From Mycoplasmatota bacterium (lineage in GTDB: Bacteria > Bacillota_I > Bacilli_A > Haloplasmatales > Haloplasmataceae), in NCBI GenBank assembly GCA_018394295.1, contig CP074573.1, forward strand, positions 372,001 to 436,000: a DNA stretch of 64,000 nt, in the 5' to 3' direction. How positions within the stretch are numbered: position 1 is the first letter of the stretch; each line of letters opens with the position of its first letter. The notes beneath the pieces were generated by a model, which was given only the letters and a program-made list of their open reading frames with translations, made no database searches and was not told the origin of the DNA. Made by a program: the position numbers and the translations under genes. Below are positions 47,264 to 57,259 of this stretch, piece by piece.

Positions 47264-49363
47264 ATGTTTCAATCTGTAAGAAAAAGATCAGGAACCATTC
47301 AACCCTTTGATCAATCAAAAATTACATTGGCGATTATGAAAGCCATAGATGCAACGCATCTAAATTTAAATAAAGAGGAAGTAGAAGAATATAGTCAAAT
47401 TGCTACGCAAATTGTTTTAATTAAACTTAAGAAATCAAATTCTTCTGATATCCTTGAACTAGAAACGATTCAAAACTGTGTTGAAGATGCACTAATGGAT
47501 TTAGGTCTTAAAGATGTTGTTAGAAACTATATTCGTTATCGCTATCAACATGAAAACATGCGTAAAAATAAAAGTACCTATGTTAATGTCACAAAAATAG
47601 TCGGTGAATATATCTCTAAAGAAGATTGGAAAGTATATGAAAATTCAAATATGGATTATTCTTTACAAGGTTTAAATAACCATATCGTCTCAGAAGTCAC
47701 AAAGGATTTTTGGTTAAATCATATTTTAACAGAACAACAAAGAAAAGCACACTTAAATGGTGATATACATATTCATGATTTAGGGTTATTATCGACCTAT
47801 TGTTGTGGATGGGATTTAGAACAGTTGTTATTACATGGTTTTACCGGGGTTAAAAATAAAGTTCAAAGTAGTCCTCCAAAGCATTTTAGAACAGTATTAG
47901 GTCAATTAGTTAATTTCTTTTACACCTTACAAGGAGAGGCTGCTGGTGCTCAAGCAGTATCATCTTTTGATACCTATTTAGCTCCTTTTATTCGCTTTGA
48001 TAAACTATCTTATCAGCAAGTTAAACAAGCGATGCAAGAATTTATTTTTAATTTAAATGTTCCTACAAGGGTAGGGTTTCAAACACCTTTTGTAAATCTA
48101 ACCATGGATTTATCACCTTCATCTATCTTAAAAGATAAGCCAGTTATTATAGGAGGAAAATATTTAGAAAATACCACCTATGGTGAGTTTAGACATGAGA
48201 TGGACCTCATTAATAAGGCTTTTTGTGAAGTGATGACAGAAGGCGATGCTTCTGGTAGAATATTTACTTTCCCAATTCCAACCTATAATATTGACAATAA
48301 TATCGATTGGAATGATGAAGTCGTTGATTTAATTATGGAAATGACGAGTAAATATGGGATCCCTTATTTTTCTAATTTCATTAATTCTGATATGTCACCA
48401 GAAGATGCTAGAAGTATGTGTTGTCGTTTAAGACTTGATAATCGTGTCTTAAGAAAAAGAGGTGGGGGATTATTTGGTGCTAATCCTTTAACTGGAAGTA
48501 TTGGTGTTGTTACGATAAATCTACCTCGTATAGGTTATCTAGCAGATGATGAAGAAACATTTTACCGTCATCTAGATCAAATGATGGACATTGCTAAATC
48601 CGTATTAGAAATAAAGCGAAAAGTGATAGAAAAAAATACTTGTGATGGGTTGTATCCATATTCTAAGTATTATTTACAAGATGTGTATAATCACTTTGGT
48701 GAATATTGGAAAAATCATTTTAATACAATAGGTATAAATGGAATGAATGAATGTATTAGAAATTTTTATGCTGATTTAGAAGATATTACAACTAAAAAAG
48801 GACAGGCTTTTGCTAATAAAGTATTAGATTATATGCGAGATAAAATGGTAGCTTATCAAGAAACGGGAGACATTTATAACCTTGAAGCAACGCCTGCTGA
48901 AGGGACAGGGTATCGTTTAGCGAAACTTGATAAAGAAAAATATCCAATGATTATTACTGCTTCTGATAAAACGCCATATTACACTAATAGTACACATTTA
49001 CCAGTAGGCTATAGTGATGACTTATTTGAAGTACTTGATTTGCAAGATTCACTTCAAAGTAAGTATACTGGTGGAACTGTTTTACATGCCTTTTTAGGAG
49101 AACGAATTGATGACCCAAATCAAGTGAAAAAGGTTCTTCAATTAGTTTTTAATAAATACAAACTACCTTATTTATCAATAACGCCAACCTTCTCTATCTG
49201 CCAAGAACATGGTTATCTAAAAGGAGAACACTTTAATTGTCCACACTGTCATAAACCAGCTGAAGTTTGGACTAGGGTAGTCGGATTTTATCGACCAGTT
49301 CAAAATTTTAATAAAGGTAAAAAAGAAGAATATAAAGATCGTTTTGAGTATAGGTTGAATTAA
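47264..49363 (+). CDS. nrdD: anaerobic (class III) ribonucleoside-triphosphate reductase NrdD
   Basis: 699 residues from ATG 47264; the ribosome site GGAGG lies in the riboswitch terminator. It reduces ribonucleotides to deoxyribonucleotides with a glycyl radical. An ATP-cone (about 3-90, RKRSGTIQPFDQSKI) is followed by the ten-strand barrel. The C-terminal zinc site has cysteines in SICQEHGYL and FNCPHCHK, and RVVGFYRP carries the radical glycine. Length and order are normal. nrdG follows after two bases. The enzyme works only without oxygen, so the organism is at least facultatively anaerobic. Confidence 0.96.
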   Translation: MFQSVRKRSGTIQPFDQSKITLAIMKAIDATHLNLNKEEVEEYSQIATQIVLIKLKKSNSSDILELETIQNCVEDALMDLGLKDVVRNYIRYRYQHENMRKNKSTYVNVTKIVGEYISKEDWKVYENSNMDYSLQGLNNHIVSEVTKDFWLNHILTEQQRKAHLNGDIHIHDLGLLSTYCCGWDLEQLLLHGFTGVKNKVQSSPPKHFRTVLGQLVNFFYTLQGEAAGAQAVSSFDTYLAPFIRFDKLSYQQVKQAMQEFIFNLNVPTRVGFQTPFVNLTMDLSPSSILKDKPVIIGGKYLENTTYGEFRHEMDLINKAFCEVMTEGDASGRIFTFPIPTYNIDNNIDWNDEVVDLIMEMTSKYGIPYFSNFINSDMSPEDARSMCCRLRLDNRVLRKRGGGLFGANPLTGSIGVVTINLPRIGYLADDEETFYRHLDQMMDIAKSVLEIKRKVIEKNTCDGLYPYSKYYLQDVYNHFGEYWKNHFNTIGINGMNECIRNFYADLEDITTKKGQAFANKVLDYMRDKMVAYQETGDIYNLEATPAEGTGYRLAKLDKEKYPMIITASDKTPYYTNSTHLPVGYSDDLFEVLDLQDSLQSKYTGGTVLHAFLGERIDDPNQVKKVLQLVFNKYKLPYLSITPTFSICQEHGYLKGEHFNCPHCHKPAEVWTRVVGFYRPVQNFNKGKKEEYKDRFEYRLN

Positions 49364-49365
49364 CG

Positions 49366-50043
49366 ATGATTGGTGGAATTGTTAAATTTAGTCTCATTGA
49401 TTATCCAGATAAAATTAGTTGTGTCTTGTTTTTATCTGGTTGTAACTTTAGATGCCCCTATTGTCATAACCGTCCACTTGTTTTAAATCAAACTGATGGT
49501 GTTAGTTATGAAGAATTAAAACAATTTTTAGAAAGTAGAAAACAACAATTAGAAGGAGTTGTCATTACAGGTGGAGAACCAACCATCAATCCTAATTTTA
49601 TGAAAGTTATCACTTTAGCCAAATCATTAGGATATAGTATCAAATTAGATACCAATGGTACAAGGCCAGATGTACTTAAGGAATTAATAGATAAAGCATT
49701 AGTTGATTATATTGCGATGGATATTAAAACAACAACAAATTATTATCAACAGTTAACAAAATATAACAAGTCTCTTAATGGTATTTTAGAATCTATAGAC
49801 CTTTTACTTCATTCAACTATTGATTATGAATTTAGAACAACGGTTGTTAATAATTATCATCATTCATTAGATTTTAATGAAATTGGTTGCATGATAAAGG
49901 GTGCTAAGAAATACGTTTTACAAAACTATCGTTATTCAAAAAACCAAATTAAAGAAGAACAGTTATTGCCATTTACTAAGCAGAAACTAGAAAAAGCTAA
50001 AACAATTATGAATAACTATGTAAGTGATATCATAATAAAATGA
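49366..50043 (+). CDS. nrdG: radical-SAM activase NrdG for class III RNR
   Basis: 225 residues. It uses a 4Fe-4S cluster and S-adenosylmethionine to make the glycyl radical on NrdD. The radical-SAM motif CNFRCPYC lies at about residues 26-33, preceded by SLIDYPDKISCVLFLSG, and the SAM-binding GGEPT follows (about residue 68). The start is two bases after the nrdD stop, so translation is probably coupled. Longer than E. coli NrdG and of the type often annotated as a PflA-like activase, yet its position leaves little doubt. Confidence 0.93.
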   Translation: MIGGIVKFSLIDYPDKISCVLFLSGCNFRCPYCHNRPLVLNQTDGVSYEELKQFLESRKQQLEGVVITGGEPTINPNFMKVITLAKSLGYSIKLDTNGTRPDVLKELIDKALVDYIAMDIKTTTNYYQQLTKYNKSLNGILESIDLLLHSTIDYEFRTTVVNNYHHSLDFNEIGCMIKGAKKYVLQNYRYSKNQIKEEQLLPFTKQKLEKAKTIMNNYVSDIIIK

Positions 50044-50164
50044 CAAGACATAAATATTTGGGCAATATCATCCATCAAGTGGTAAATTTTTCATTTTTTA
50101 AAAATAATAAAAAGTAGCGTTTTCATCTTGAAATTAGATGAATAATAATATAGAATAGAGTAAA

Positions 50165-50235
50165 TATTCGTATATACTCGATAATATGGTTCGAAAGTCT
50201 CTACCCTAAAACCGTAAATTTTAGGACTACGAAAT
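50165..50235 (+). promoter_or_regulatory. guanine riboswitch 3 (guaA leader)
   Basis: P1 TTCGTA/TACGAA with core GAAAGTCTCTACCC and the GGACTAC end; the specificity base is C, so guanine type. From CTCTACCC to GGACTACGA it is identical in sequence to riboswitch 1 of the pur operon, while P1 and P2 differ. A long hairpin-capable stretch (50232-50280) and then a terminator follow. Confidence 0.92.
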
Positions 50236-50285
50236 ATTTAAAATGACATGTTTGTTTTTAATATGACATTTTAAATATTTCAAAA

Positions 50286-50313
50286 AGAGCATTCGTACTT
50301 TATGCTCTTTTTT
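50286..50313 (+). terminator. terminator of guanine riboswitch 3
   Basis: AGAGCAT/ATGCTCT arms with a nine-base loop and a T-run, 40 bases before the guaA start. Confidence 0.87.
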
Positions 50314-50354
50314 TATATTGAATTTTAACAAATTTATCTGATTTAGGAGGAAAA

Positions 50355-51893
50355 ATGGATTATAATAAAATCATTGTTTTGGATTATGGAAGTCAATACA
50401 ACCAGCTCATTGCACGAAGGATTAGGGAGTTTGGTGTTTACAGTGAATTATTTCCACATACTATAAAAGCTGATGAAATAAAATCGATGAAGAATGTAAA
50501 AGGAATCATATTAAGTGGTGGTCCTAATAGTGTTTATGAAAAAGATTCATTTGGGATTGATGAAGCAATCTATCAATGTGGAATTCCCATTTTAGGCATT
50601 TGTTATGGGATGCAGTTAACGACTCATAAATTTGGGGCAACAATCAAACGTTCAGTTCATCGTGAGTATGGAAAAAAATCAATAAACGTTGTTAATGAAG
50701 ATTCTAAGTTATTTCATCATTTACCGAAAACACAAACAGTTTGGATGTCACATGGTGACCAAGTGGAATCATTACCAGATGGTTTTAAAATTGAAGCTTC
50801 AAGCGACACTTGTCCTTACGCAGCGATTAGTTGTGAAGAAAAACAAGTTTATGCCGTTCAGTTTCACCCTGAAGTTCGTAATACAGAGTATGGAAATCAA
50901 ATATTAAGAAATTTTGTTTTTAATATTTGTGAAGCTGAAGCCAATTGGAGTATAGAGAATTTTATTGATAGACAAATCAAAGAAATAAGAAACCGTGTTG
51001 GTGATAAGAAAGTTTTATGTGGTTTAAGTGGTGGTGTTGATTCTTCTGTTGTTGCCATGTTATTACATAAAGCGATTGGAGATCAACTAGTATGTTTATT
51101 TGTTGATCATGGGTTATTACGTAAAGGTGAATCAGATCAAGTAATGGATACCTTTAGTGAAGGATTTCATATGAATGTCATCCGAGTTGATGCTAGTGAG
51201 CGTTTCTTATCTAAACTAGAAAATGTTTCTGACCCAGAGAAAAAACGGAAAATTATTGGTAACGAATTTATTTATGTCTTCGATGAAGAATCTAAAAAAT
51301 TAGGAGAATTTGATTTTCTAGCCCAAGGAACACTATATACTGATATTATCGAATCTGGAACGAAAACAGCTCAGACAATTAAATCACATCATAATGTTGG
51401 TGGCTTACCAGAAGACATGAAGTTTCAATTAATAGAGCCTTTAAATACATTGTTTAAAGATGAGGTTCGTGTTCTAGGAGAGAAATTAGGACTCGCAAAA
51501 GAAATTGTATGGAGACAACCCTTCCCAGGACCTGGACTAGCCATTCGTATTATTGGTGAAATTACCGAAGAAAAATTAACCATTGTTAGAGAATCAGATG
51601 AAATATTACGTTATGAAATTAAAAAAGCGAATTTAGATAAAGATATTTGGCAGTATTTTACCGTGTTATCAAATATGAAAACAGTTGGCGTTATGGGAGA
51701 TGTACGCTCTTATGACTATGCCCTAGGTATTCGAGCGATTACATCAATTGATGGAATGACTGGAGAATGGGCAAGAATTCCATGGGAAGTACTTGATCTT
51801 ATATCTAGAAGAATTGTTAATGAAGTAAATGGTGTCAATCGAATAGTTTATGATATCACATCAAAACCACCAGCAACGATTGAGTGGGAATAA
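50355..51893 (+). CDS. guaA: GMP synthase (glutamine-hydrolysing) GuaA
   Basis: 512 residues, normal length. It aminates XMP to GMP. The N-terminal class I glutaminase has GICYGMQ (nucleophile Cys about 80) and VQFHPEV; the ATP-pyrophosphatase domain has [11 protein letters not shown] (about 225-235), and the dimerisation domain ends in [19 protein letters not shown] precedes the ATG. It forms an operon with guaB under riboswitch 3, so guanine excess should stop GMP synthesis. Confidence 0.97.
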   Translation: MDYNKIIVLDYGSQYNQLIARRIREFGVYSELFPHTIKADEIKSMKNVKGIILSGGPNSVYEKDSFGIDEAIYQCGIPILGICYGMQLTTHKFGATIKRSVHREYGKKSINVVNEDSKLFHHLPKTQTVWMSHGDQVESLPDGFKIEASSDTCPYAAISCEEKQVYAVQFHPEVRNTEYGNQILRNFVFNICEAEANWSIENFIDRQIKEIRNRVGDKKVLCGLSGGVDSSVVAMLLHKAIGDQLVCLFVDHGLLRKGESDQVMDTFSEGFHMNVIRVDASERFLSKLENVSDPEKKRKIIGNEFIYVFDEESKKLGEFDFLAQGTLYTDIIESGTKTAQTIKSHHNVGGLPEDMKFQLIEPLNTLFKDEVRVLGEKLGLAKEIVWRQPFPGPGLAIRIIGEITEEKLTIVRESDEILRYEIKKANLDKDIWQYFTVLSNMKTVGVMGDVRSYDYALGIRAITSIDGMTGEWARIPWEVLDLISRRIVNEVNGVNRIVYDITSKPPATIEWE

Positions 51894-51914
51894 GAAAAGA
51901 AATGAGGTTAAAGA

Positions 51915-53387
51915 ATGAATAATTTAAATGGAAAACTAATGATTGAAGGTTATACTTTTGATGATTTATTATTAATACCTCAAAAGTCTTCAGTTGTTCC
52001 TTCTGAAGTTAGTCTGGTTACCCAGTTAACTAATACAATAAAGTTAAATATACCGATTGTTAGTGCTGCGATGGATACTGTTACAGAGGCTGAAATGGCT
52101 ATTTCACTAGCTAGACAAGGTGGAATAGGATTCATTCATAAAAACATGTCCATTGAGGACCAAGCACAACAAGTAAAAAAAGTTAAATTAAGTGAAAATG
52201 GAATGATTACATCACCAGTAACGTTAAAAAGAAATCAAACGTTAAAGGATGCAGATTACTTATTAGGGTACTATCGTATATCCGGTTTACCAGTCGTTGA
52301 AGATGATGGAACATTGGTTGGTATCCTAACTAATAGAGATTTAAAATATCGTGATGACCTTAGCTTGTCAGTTGAATCTACAATGACAAAACAGGGACTT
52401 ATTACTGCACCAGTTGGTACTTCTTTAGAAGAAGCGAAAGACATTTTACTTGAAAATAGAATTGAAAAACTTCCTATTGTTGATGAACAATTTAAGTTAA
52501 GAGGATTAATCACGATTAAAGATATTGATAAAGCGAAAGTATTTCCTAATGCAGCTAAAGATTCACAAGGGAGATTACTTTGTGGGGCTGCTGTTGGTGT
52601 TGCTCCTAATACATTAGAAAGAGTAGCCGCTTTAGTAGAATCAGATATAGATATTATTACAGTTGATTCAGCACATGGTCATTCTGAAGGCGTTATTCAA
52701 ACTGTAAAAGCGATTAAAGAGAAGTTTCCTCAACTACAGGTGATTGGTGGAAATATCGTCACTAAAGAAGCAGCTTCTGATTTAATTGATGCTGGTGCTG
52801 ATTGTGTAAAGGTTGGTGTTGGACCGGGTTCTATTTGTACAACACGTATAGTAGCCGGTGTAGGTGTACCACAAATAACTGCAGTTAACGAAGTATATCA
52901 AGTGTGTAAAGAGCGTGGTGTGACACTTATCGCCGATGGAGGCATTAAATATAGCGGGGATATTTGTAAAGCAATTGCTGCAGGTTGTGATGTCGTTATG
53001 ATTGGAAATTTATTAGCGGGAACAGAAGAATCACCAGGTGAAGAAATCATCTATAATGGTCGTCGCTACAAAGTATATCAAGGAATGGGATCTTTATCAG
53101 CGATGAAACGTGGTTCTAGTGATCGTTATTTCCAAGGTAATATGAAACAAGCTAAAAAATTAGTTCCAGAAGGAATCGAAGGACGAGTTCCTTTTAAGGG
53201 TAAATTAGAAGATCTGATTTATCAATTATGTGGAGGTCTTCGTTCAGGGATGGGATACTGTGGTACAGGAACCATTCAAGATTTAAAAGAAAATGGTAAA
53301 TTTGTTAAAATCACAGGCGCAGGTTTAACAGAATCACATACTCATGATGTAGATATTACCGTTGAATCTCCTAATTATACGAAATAA
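51915..53387 (+). CDS. guaB: inosine-5'-monophosphate dehydrogenase GuaB
   Basis: 490 residues. It oxidises IMP to XMP with NAD. The TIM barrel is split by two CBS domains (about 95-210, with [19 protein letters not shown] and [15 protein letters not shown]). The catalytic loop is [15 protein letters not shown], and [12 protein letters not shown], then [10 protein letters not shown], mark the phosphate site and flap. It lies 21 bases after guaA with a GAGGT ribosome site. A terminator closes the unit. Confidence 0.97.
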   Translation: MNNLNGKLMIEGYTFDDLLLIPQKSSVVPSEVSLVTQLTNTIKLNIPIVSAAMDTVTEAEMAISLARQGGIGFIHKNMSIEDQAQQVKKVKLSENGMITSPVTLKRNQTLKDADYLLGYYRISGLPVVEDDGTLVGILTNRDLKYRDDLSLSVESTMTKQGLITAPVGTSLEEAKDILLENRIEKLPIVDEQFKLRGLITIKDIDKAKVFPNAAKDSQGRLLCGAAVGVAPNTLERVAALVESDIDIITVDSAHGHSEGVIQTVKAIKEKFPQLQVIGGNIVTKEAASDLIDAGADCVKVGVGPGSICTTRIVAGVGVPQITAVNEVYQVCKERGVTLIADGGIKYSGDICKAIAAGCDVVMIGNLLAGTEESPGEEIIYNGRRYKVYQGMGSLSAMKRGSSDRYFQGNMKQAKKLVPEGIEGRVPFKGKLEDLIYQLCGGLRSGMGYCGTGTIQDLKENGKFVKITGAGLTESHTHDVDITVESPNYTK

Positions 53388-53395
53388 GTATATTA

Positions 53396-53445
53396 ACAGA
53401 TTTCTATGAAATCAGTTTCTGATTTTTAGAAATCTGTTTTTTTAT
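53396..53445 (+). terminator. rho-independent terminator of guaAB
   Basis: Arms ACAGATTTCTA (53397) and TAGAAATCTGT (53427-53437) with an inner hairpin (GAAATCAG/CTGATTTT), followed by seven T. Confidence 0.9.
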
Positions 53446-53546
53446 TTTTCTTTTTTTCTTATTATGTTATGATGTAAAAGATAAATAAATAAGATTATAC
53501 AGGTAAATAATAAGTAACAGAAAAATATGAAATGGAGAGATTATAC

Positions 53547-55157
53547 ATGCAACAAAAATGGTGGCATAAATCAGTAGTTTATCAAATATATCCTAGAAGT
53601 TTTAATGATACAACAGGTAATGGTGTCGGTGATATAAAAGGAATTATTGAAAAGTTAGATTATTTAAAGAATTTAGGGATTGATGTGATATGGTTAAGTC
53701 CTGTTTATCAGTCACCTATGGAAGACAATGGATATGATATTTCTGATTATCAAGCGATTGATCCCTTATTTGGTACATTAGAGGATATGGATTTATTAAT
53801 AGCTGAAGGAAAAATGAGAGATATTAAAATTGTTATGGATTTAGTTGTTAACCATACATCAGATAAGCATAAATGGTTTGAAGAATCAAGAAAAAGCAAA
53901 GATAATCCATATAGAGATTATTATATATGGCGTGATCAACCAAATGATTTAAGAAGTGTATTTGGTGGGTCTGCTTGGACTTATGATGAAAATACAAATC
54001 AATATTATTTTCATAATTTCGCAAAAGGACAACCAGATTTAAACTGGGAAAATCCTACGGTTCAAAAAGAGATACATCAGATGATAAATTGGTGGTTAGA
54101 ACGAGGGATTGGTGGCTTTAGAATGGATGTTATCGATTTGATTGGTAAAGAAATCGATAAAAAAATTATTGGTAATGGACCAAGATTACATCCATTATTA
54201 AAAAGTATGAATCAAGAAACATTTGGAAATTATGATGTTTTAATGGTAGGTGAAACATGGGGAGCTAATCCAGAAATCGCTGAGATGTTTAGTGACCCTG
54301 AAAGAGAAGAATTAAGTATGATTTTTCAATTTGAACATATGACAATTGATTGGGGACATTTAGGGAAATGGACACCAAAAGAATTAGATTTCAACTTATT
54401 GAAACAAATTTTATCCAAATGGCAAACAGATTTAGTTAAAGGATGGAATTCACTTTTTTGGAATAATCATGATCTTCCAAGAATTGTTTCTCGTTGGGGA
54501 GATGATAAAAATTTTCGAGTAGAAAGTGCTAAGATGTTAGCTATCATACTACATATGATGAAGGGAACCCCATATATATATCAAGGTGAAGAAATTGGAA
54601 TGGTGAATGTTAAATATGATCAGTTAAGTGATTATAATGATGTTGAAATACATGGGACTTATAAAGATATTGTAGAAGAACAACATAAACTTTCATATGA
54701 TGAATTTATGCAAGGAGTTTATGCAATGGGGCGTGATAATGCCCGTACGCCAATCCAGTGGTCTGATGAATCTCAAGCTGGATTTACAATAGGGACTCCT
54801 TGGTTAAAAGTTAATCCAAATTATAAAGAAATAAATGTAGAAAATACATTAAAGGATAAAAACTCTATCTTCTACACTTATAATAAGTTAATTGATTTAC
54901 GTAAAAATAGTGAATATAGCCAGACAATTATTCACGGTCAGTATGAGCTTCTATTAGAAAATGATCAAAATATATTTGCCTATAGACGATTTGATGAAAA
55001 TCATGAATTATTAGTTGTCGCAAACTTTACAGGTAATGAAGTTTCAATCCAACTTAATAATAGAGCACAAGAAATAATCCTATCTAACTACGAAGATTCA
55101 AATATAAATCCACATAGCTTAAGACCTTATGAAACATGTGTCTATAAAATTAAATAG
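53547..55157 (+). CDS. GH13 alpha-glucosidase (oligo-1,6-glucosidase type)
   Basis: 536 residues from ATG 53547, which follows GGAGAG; an ATG 15 bases earlier overlaps that site. It should hydrolyse alpha-1,6 or related linkages in small oligosaccharides in the cytoplasm, as no signal peptide is seen. The GH13_31-type features are WWHKSVVYQIYPRSF at the start, DLVVNHTSD, the nucleophile in GFRMDVIDL, the acid/base in MVGETWG and FWNNHDLPR. The C-terminal beta domain is short. It is monocistronic, and no sugar transporter or regulator is nearby. Exact substrate not predictable; trehalose-6-phosphate or dextran-type enzymes are close relatives. Confidence 0.92.
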   Translation: MQQKWWHKSVVYQIYPRSFNDTTGNGVGDIKGIIEKLDYLKNLGIDVIWLSPVYQSPMEDNGYDISDYQAIDPLFGTLEDMDLLIAEGKMRDIKIVMDLVVNHTSDKHKWFEESRKSKDNPYRDYYIWRDQPNDLRSVFGGSAWTYDENTNQYYFHNFAKGQPDLNWENPTVQKEIHQMINWWLERGIGGFRMDVIDLIGKEIDKKIIGNGPRLHPLLKSMNQETFGNYDVLMVGETWGANPEIAEMFSDPEREELSMIFQFEHMTIDWGHLGKWTPKELDFNLLKQILSKWQTDLVKGWNSLFWNNHDLPRIVSRWGDDKNFRVESAKMLAIILHMMKGTPYIYQGEEIGMVNVKYDQLSDYNDVEIHGTYKDIVEEQHKLSYDEFMQGVYAMGRDNARTPIQWSDESQAGFTIGTPWLKVNPNYKEINVENTLKDKNSIFYTYNKLIDLRKNSEYSQTIIHGQYELLLENDQNIFAYRRFDENHELLVVANFTGNEVSIQLNNRAQEIILSNYEDSNINPHSLRPYETCVYKIK

Positions 55158-55166
55158 GATATCCTT

Positions 55167-55202
55167 ATGATTCCTTTACTTAGATAAAGGAATCATTTTT
55201 TA
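55167..55202 (+). terminator. rho-independent terminator
   Basis: Perfect 12-base arms ATGATTCCTTTA and TAAAGGAATCAT with a six-base loop, followed by six T. Confidence 0.92.
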
Positions 55203-55543
55203 TTTAACCTGAACAAAATCGTATGATATTGCTAGCATAGTTTAATCATATGGTAATATTAAACTATCAATTATATGAGTGTCCAAGCTAAGTTTGGTAA
55301 TTTCATTATTAGTGAAGTTTTGTTAAAAACTAATTTTTGTAGTCATTGCAAATACAAGTTGTTTTGCTTTCTTAAAAATCTCTAATCGATGTTTGATAAA
55401 GTTCTATGATAGCGTTATTATAGCACTATATAAAGCAATAAAGTATTTCGATTTTTTACATATTTTGCCATTTATCTTGCAATATGAGTTTTTTATAGTA
55501 TAATTTGAATTATATAAGCGTTTTTATTTGAAAGGAGAAATTT
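55203..55543. other. intergenic region before the sulfur cluster
   Basis: No gene is visible in 340 bases; stops are frequent in all frames. A promoter (55477-55504) and the ribosome site AAAGGAGAA at the right end serve the reductase gene. Confidence 0.5.
55477..55504 (+). promoter_or_regulatory. promoter of the CoA-disulfide reductase gene
   Basis: TTGCAA (55477-55482), 16 bases, TATAAT (55499-55504), 40 bases before the start codon. Confidence 0.6.
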
Positions 55544-57241
55544 ATGTCAAAAAGAATTTTAATTGTTGGAGGCGTTGCTGGTGGGGCTTCAGTTGCTGCG
55601 AGAGTCAGAAGACTTGATGAACATGCTGAAGTGACAATGTTTGAAAGAGGACCTCATGTATCTTTTTCTAACTGTGCACTACCTTTTTTTCTAAGTAGAA
55701 CAGTTAAACAAAGTGATAACTTAGTTTTGATGAGTCCTGCTCAATTTGAAAAGCAATACAATATTAACGCTAAAGTTAATAGTGAAGTTGTCAAAATTTC
55801 ACCTGAAGAACATAAAGTTGTTGTCAAAGACTTAATATCGGGTGAAACTTATGAAGAGGAATATGATAAGTTATTCCTATCACCAGGTGCAAATCCTATT
55901 TTACCTAATTCAATTAAAGGAATTAATTCAAAACATGTATTCCCTGTAAGAAATGTTGTGGATATTGTGCACATCGATAACTATATTAAAGAAAATAACG
56001 TTAAAGATGTAGCAGTAATTGGTGGAGGTTTCATAGGCCTTGAAATCATGGAAAACTTAAAAATGTCAGGGATAAATGTAACACTTATTGAAGCTGTTGA
56101 TCAAGTTATGAGACCGCTTGATAAAGATATGGTTCAAATTATTCAAAAAGAAATCATTGATAACGGTGTTGAATTAATTGTAAATGATCCATTATGTAAT
56201 ATAGAAGAAGACAAAGTCATTCTTCAAAGTGGTAAAGAAGTCGAAGCTCAAATGGTTGTTGTCGCTATTGGAGTTAAACCTGAAATTAGTTTAGCTGTAG
56301 AAGCTGGAGTAGAATTAGGTGAAACTGGCGCAATCAAAGTGGATGCGAACTACCAAACAAATGTTAAAGACATCTATGCTGTTGGTGATGCAATTGAAGT
56401 ATATTCTTCATTACTTCATAAACCTACAAGATTAACTCTTGCAGGCCCTGCACAAAGACAAGCTAGAGGAGCTGCTGATCATATGTATGGTCGTACAGTT
56501 CAAAACAAAGGTGTTATTGGTTCAAGTTGTGTAAAAGTATTTGAATTAAATGCAGCTAATACTGGTTTAAATGAGCGTGATTGTATTAAAAACAACATTA
56601 AATATGATTTTGTATATTTAATTCCTGGTGATAGAGTTGGTATTCTTCCTACTGCTAATCCTATGCATTTAAAACTCATATTTGAAGTACCTACAGGAAA
56701 AATCTTAGGATGTCAAGCAATTGGCAAAGGAAATATCGTTAAAAGAGTTGACGTTATTGCAACTATGATTACCATGGGCGGAACATTAGAAGACTTAAAA
56801 GAATTAGAGTTGTGTTATTCTCCAATGTTCTCAACTGCTAAAGATCCACTTAACCATGCAGCTTTAGTTGCTTTAAATATATTAAATGGTGAATTCAAAC
56901 AAGTTAAAGTATCTAAAATTAGAAAAATTGTTGAGAATGGTGGATTTATTATCGACGTTAGAGAACCTCATGAATGGGAAAAAGGTCACATTAAAAATGC
57001 AGTGAATATTCCAATGAGTATGTTTAGACAAAGATTAGATGAAATTCCAACAGATCGCCCTGTTTATGTACATTGTAGATCAGCTCAAAGATCGTATAAT
57101 GTAGCAAGAGCATTGGGGCAATTAGGATTTGATAATATCTATAACATCTCTGGATCATTCATGGGAATATGTTATAATCAATATTTTGAAGATGTTTCAT
57201 TAGAAAGGGATAAAATTGTAACAGAATACAATTTTAAATAA
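55544..57241 (+). CDS. CoA-disulfide reductase fused to a rhodanese domain
   Basis: 565 residues. The FAD and NAD(P)H-binding part (1-440) starts with ILIVGGVAGGASVAAR, has the single redox Cys44 in SFSNCALPFF and a second nucleotide site VAVIGGGFIGLEIMEN, and AVGDAIEV binds FAD. The C-terminal rhodanese domain (about 465-560) has FIIDVREPHEW and the catalytic VHCRSAQRS (Cys511). Such CoADR-RHD enzymes reduce CoA or CoA persulfides and may handle polysulfide or elemental sulfur. The neighbour is a sulfur-compound transporter 18 bases on, which supports a role in sulfur assimilation or redox. Confidence 0.93.
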   Translation: MSKRILIVGGVAGGASVAARVRRLDEHAEVTMFERGPHVSFSNCALPFFLSRTVKQSDNLVLMSPAQFEKQYNINAKVNSEVVKISPEEHKVVVKDLISGETYEEEYDKLFLSPGANPILPNSIKGINSKHVFPVRNVVDIVHIDNYIKENNVKDVAVIGGGFIGLEIMENLKMSGINVTLIEAVDQVMRPLDKDMVQIIQKEIIDNGVELIVNDPLCNIEEDKVILQSGKEVEAQMVVVAIGVKPEISLAVEAGVELGETGAIKVDANYQTNVKDIYAVGDAIEVYSSLLHKPTRLTLAGPAQRQARGAADHMYGRTVQNKGVIGSSCVKVFELNAANTGLNERDCIKNNIKYDFVYLIPGDRVGILPTANPMHLKLIFEVPTGKILGCQAIGKGNIVKRVDVIATMITMGGTLEDLKELELCYSPMFSTAKDPLNHAALVALNILNGEFKQVKVSKIRKIVENGGFIIDVREPHEWEKGHIKNAVNIPMSMFRQRLDEIPTDRPVYVHCRSAQRSYNVARALGQLGFDNIYNISGSFMGICYNQYFEDVSLERDKIVTEYNFK

Positions 57242-57259
57242 AATTTTTAAGGAGGAAAT

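Noticed and set aside
50232-50280. Long hairpin between riboswitch 3 and its terminator as a second terminator
   Set aside because: The arms are long but A+T-only for most of their length and no T-run follows; it may be part of the expression platform but cannot be called a terminator.
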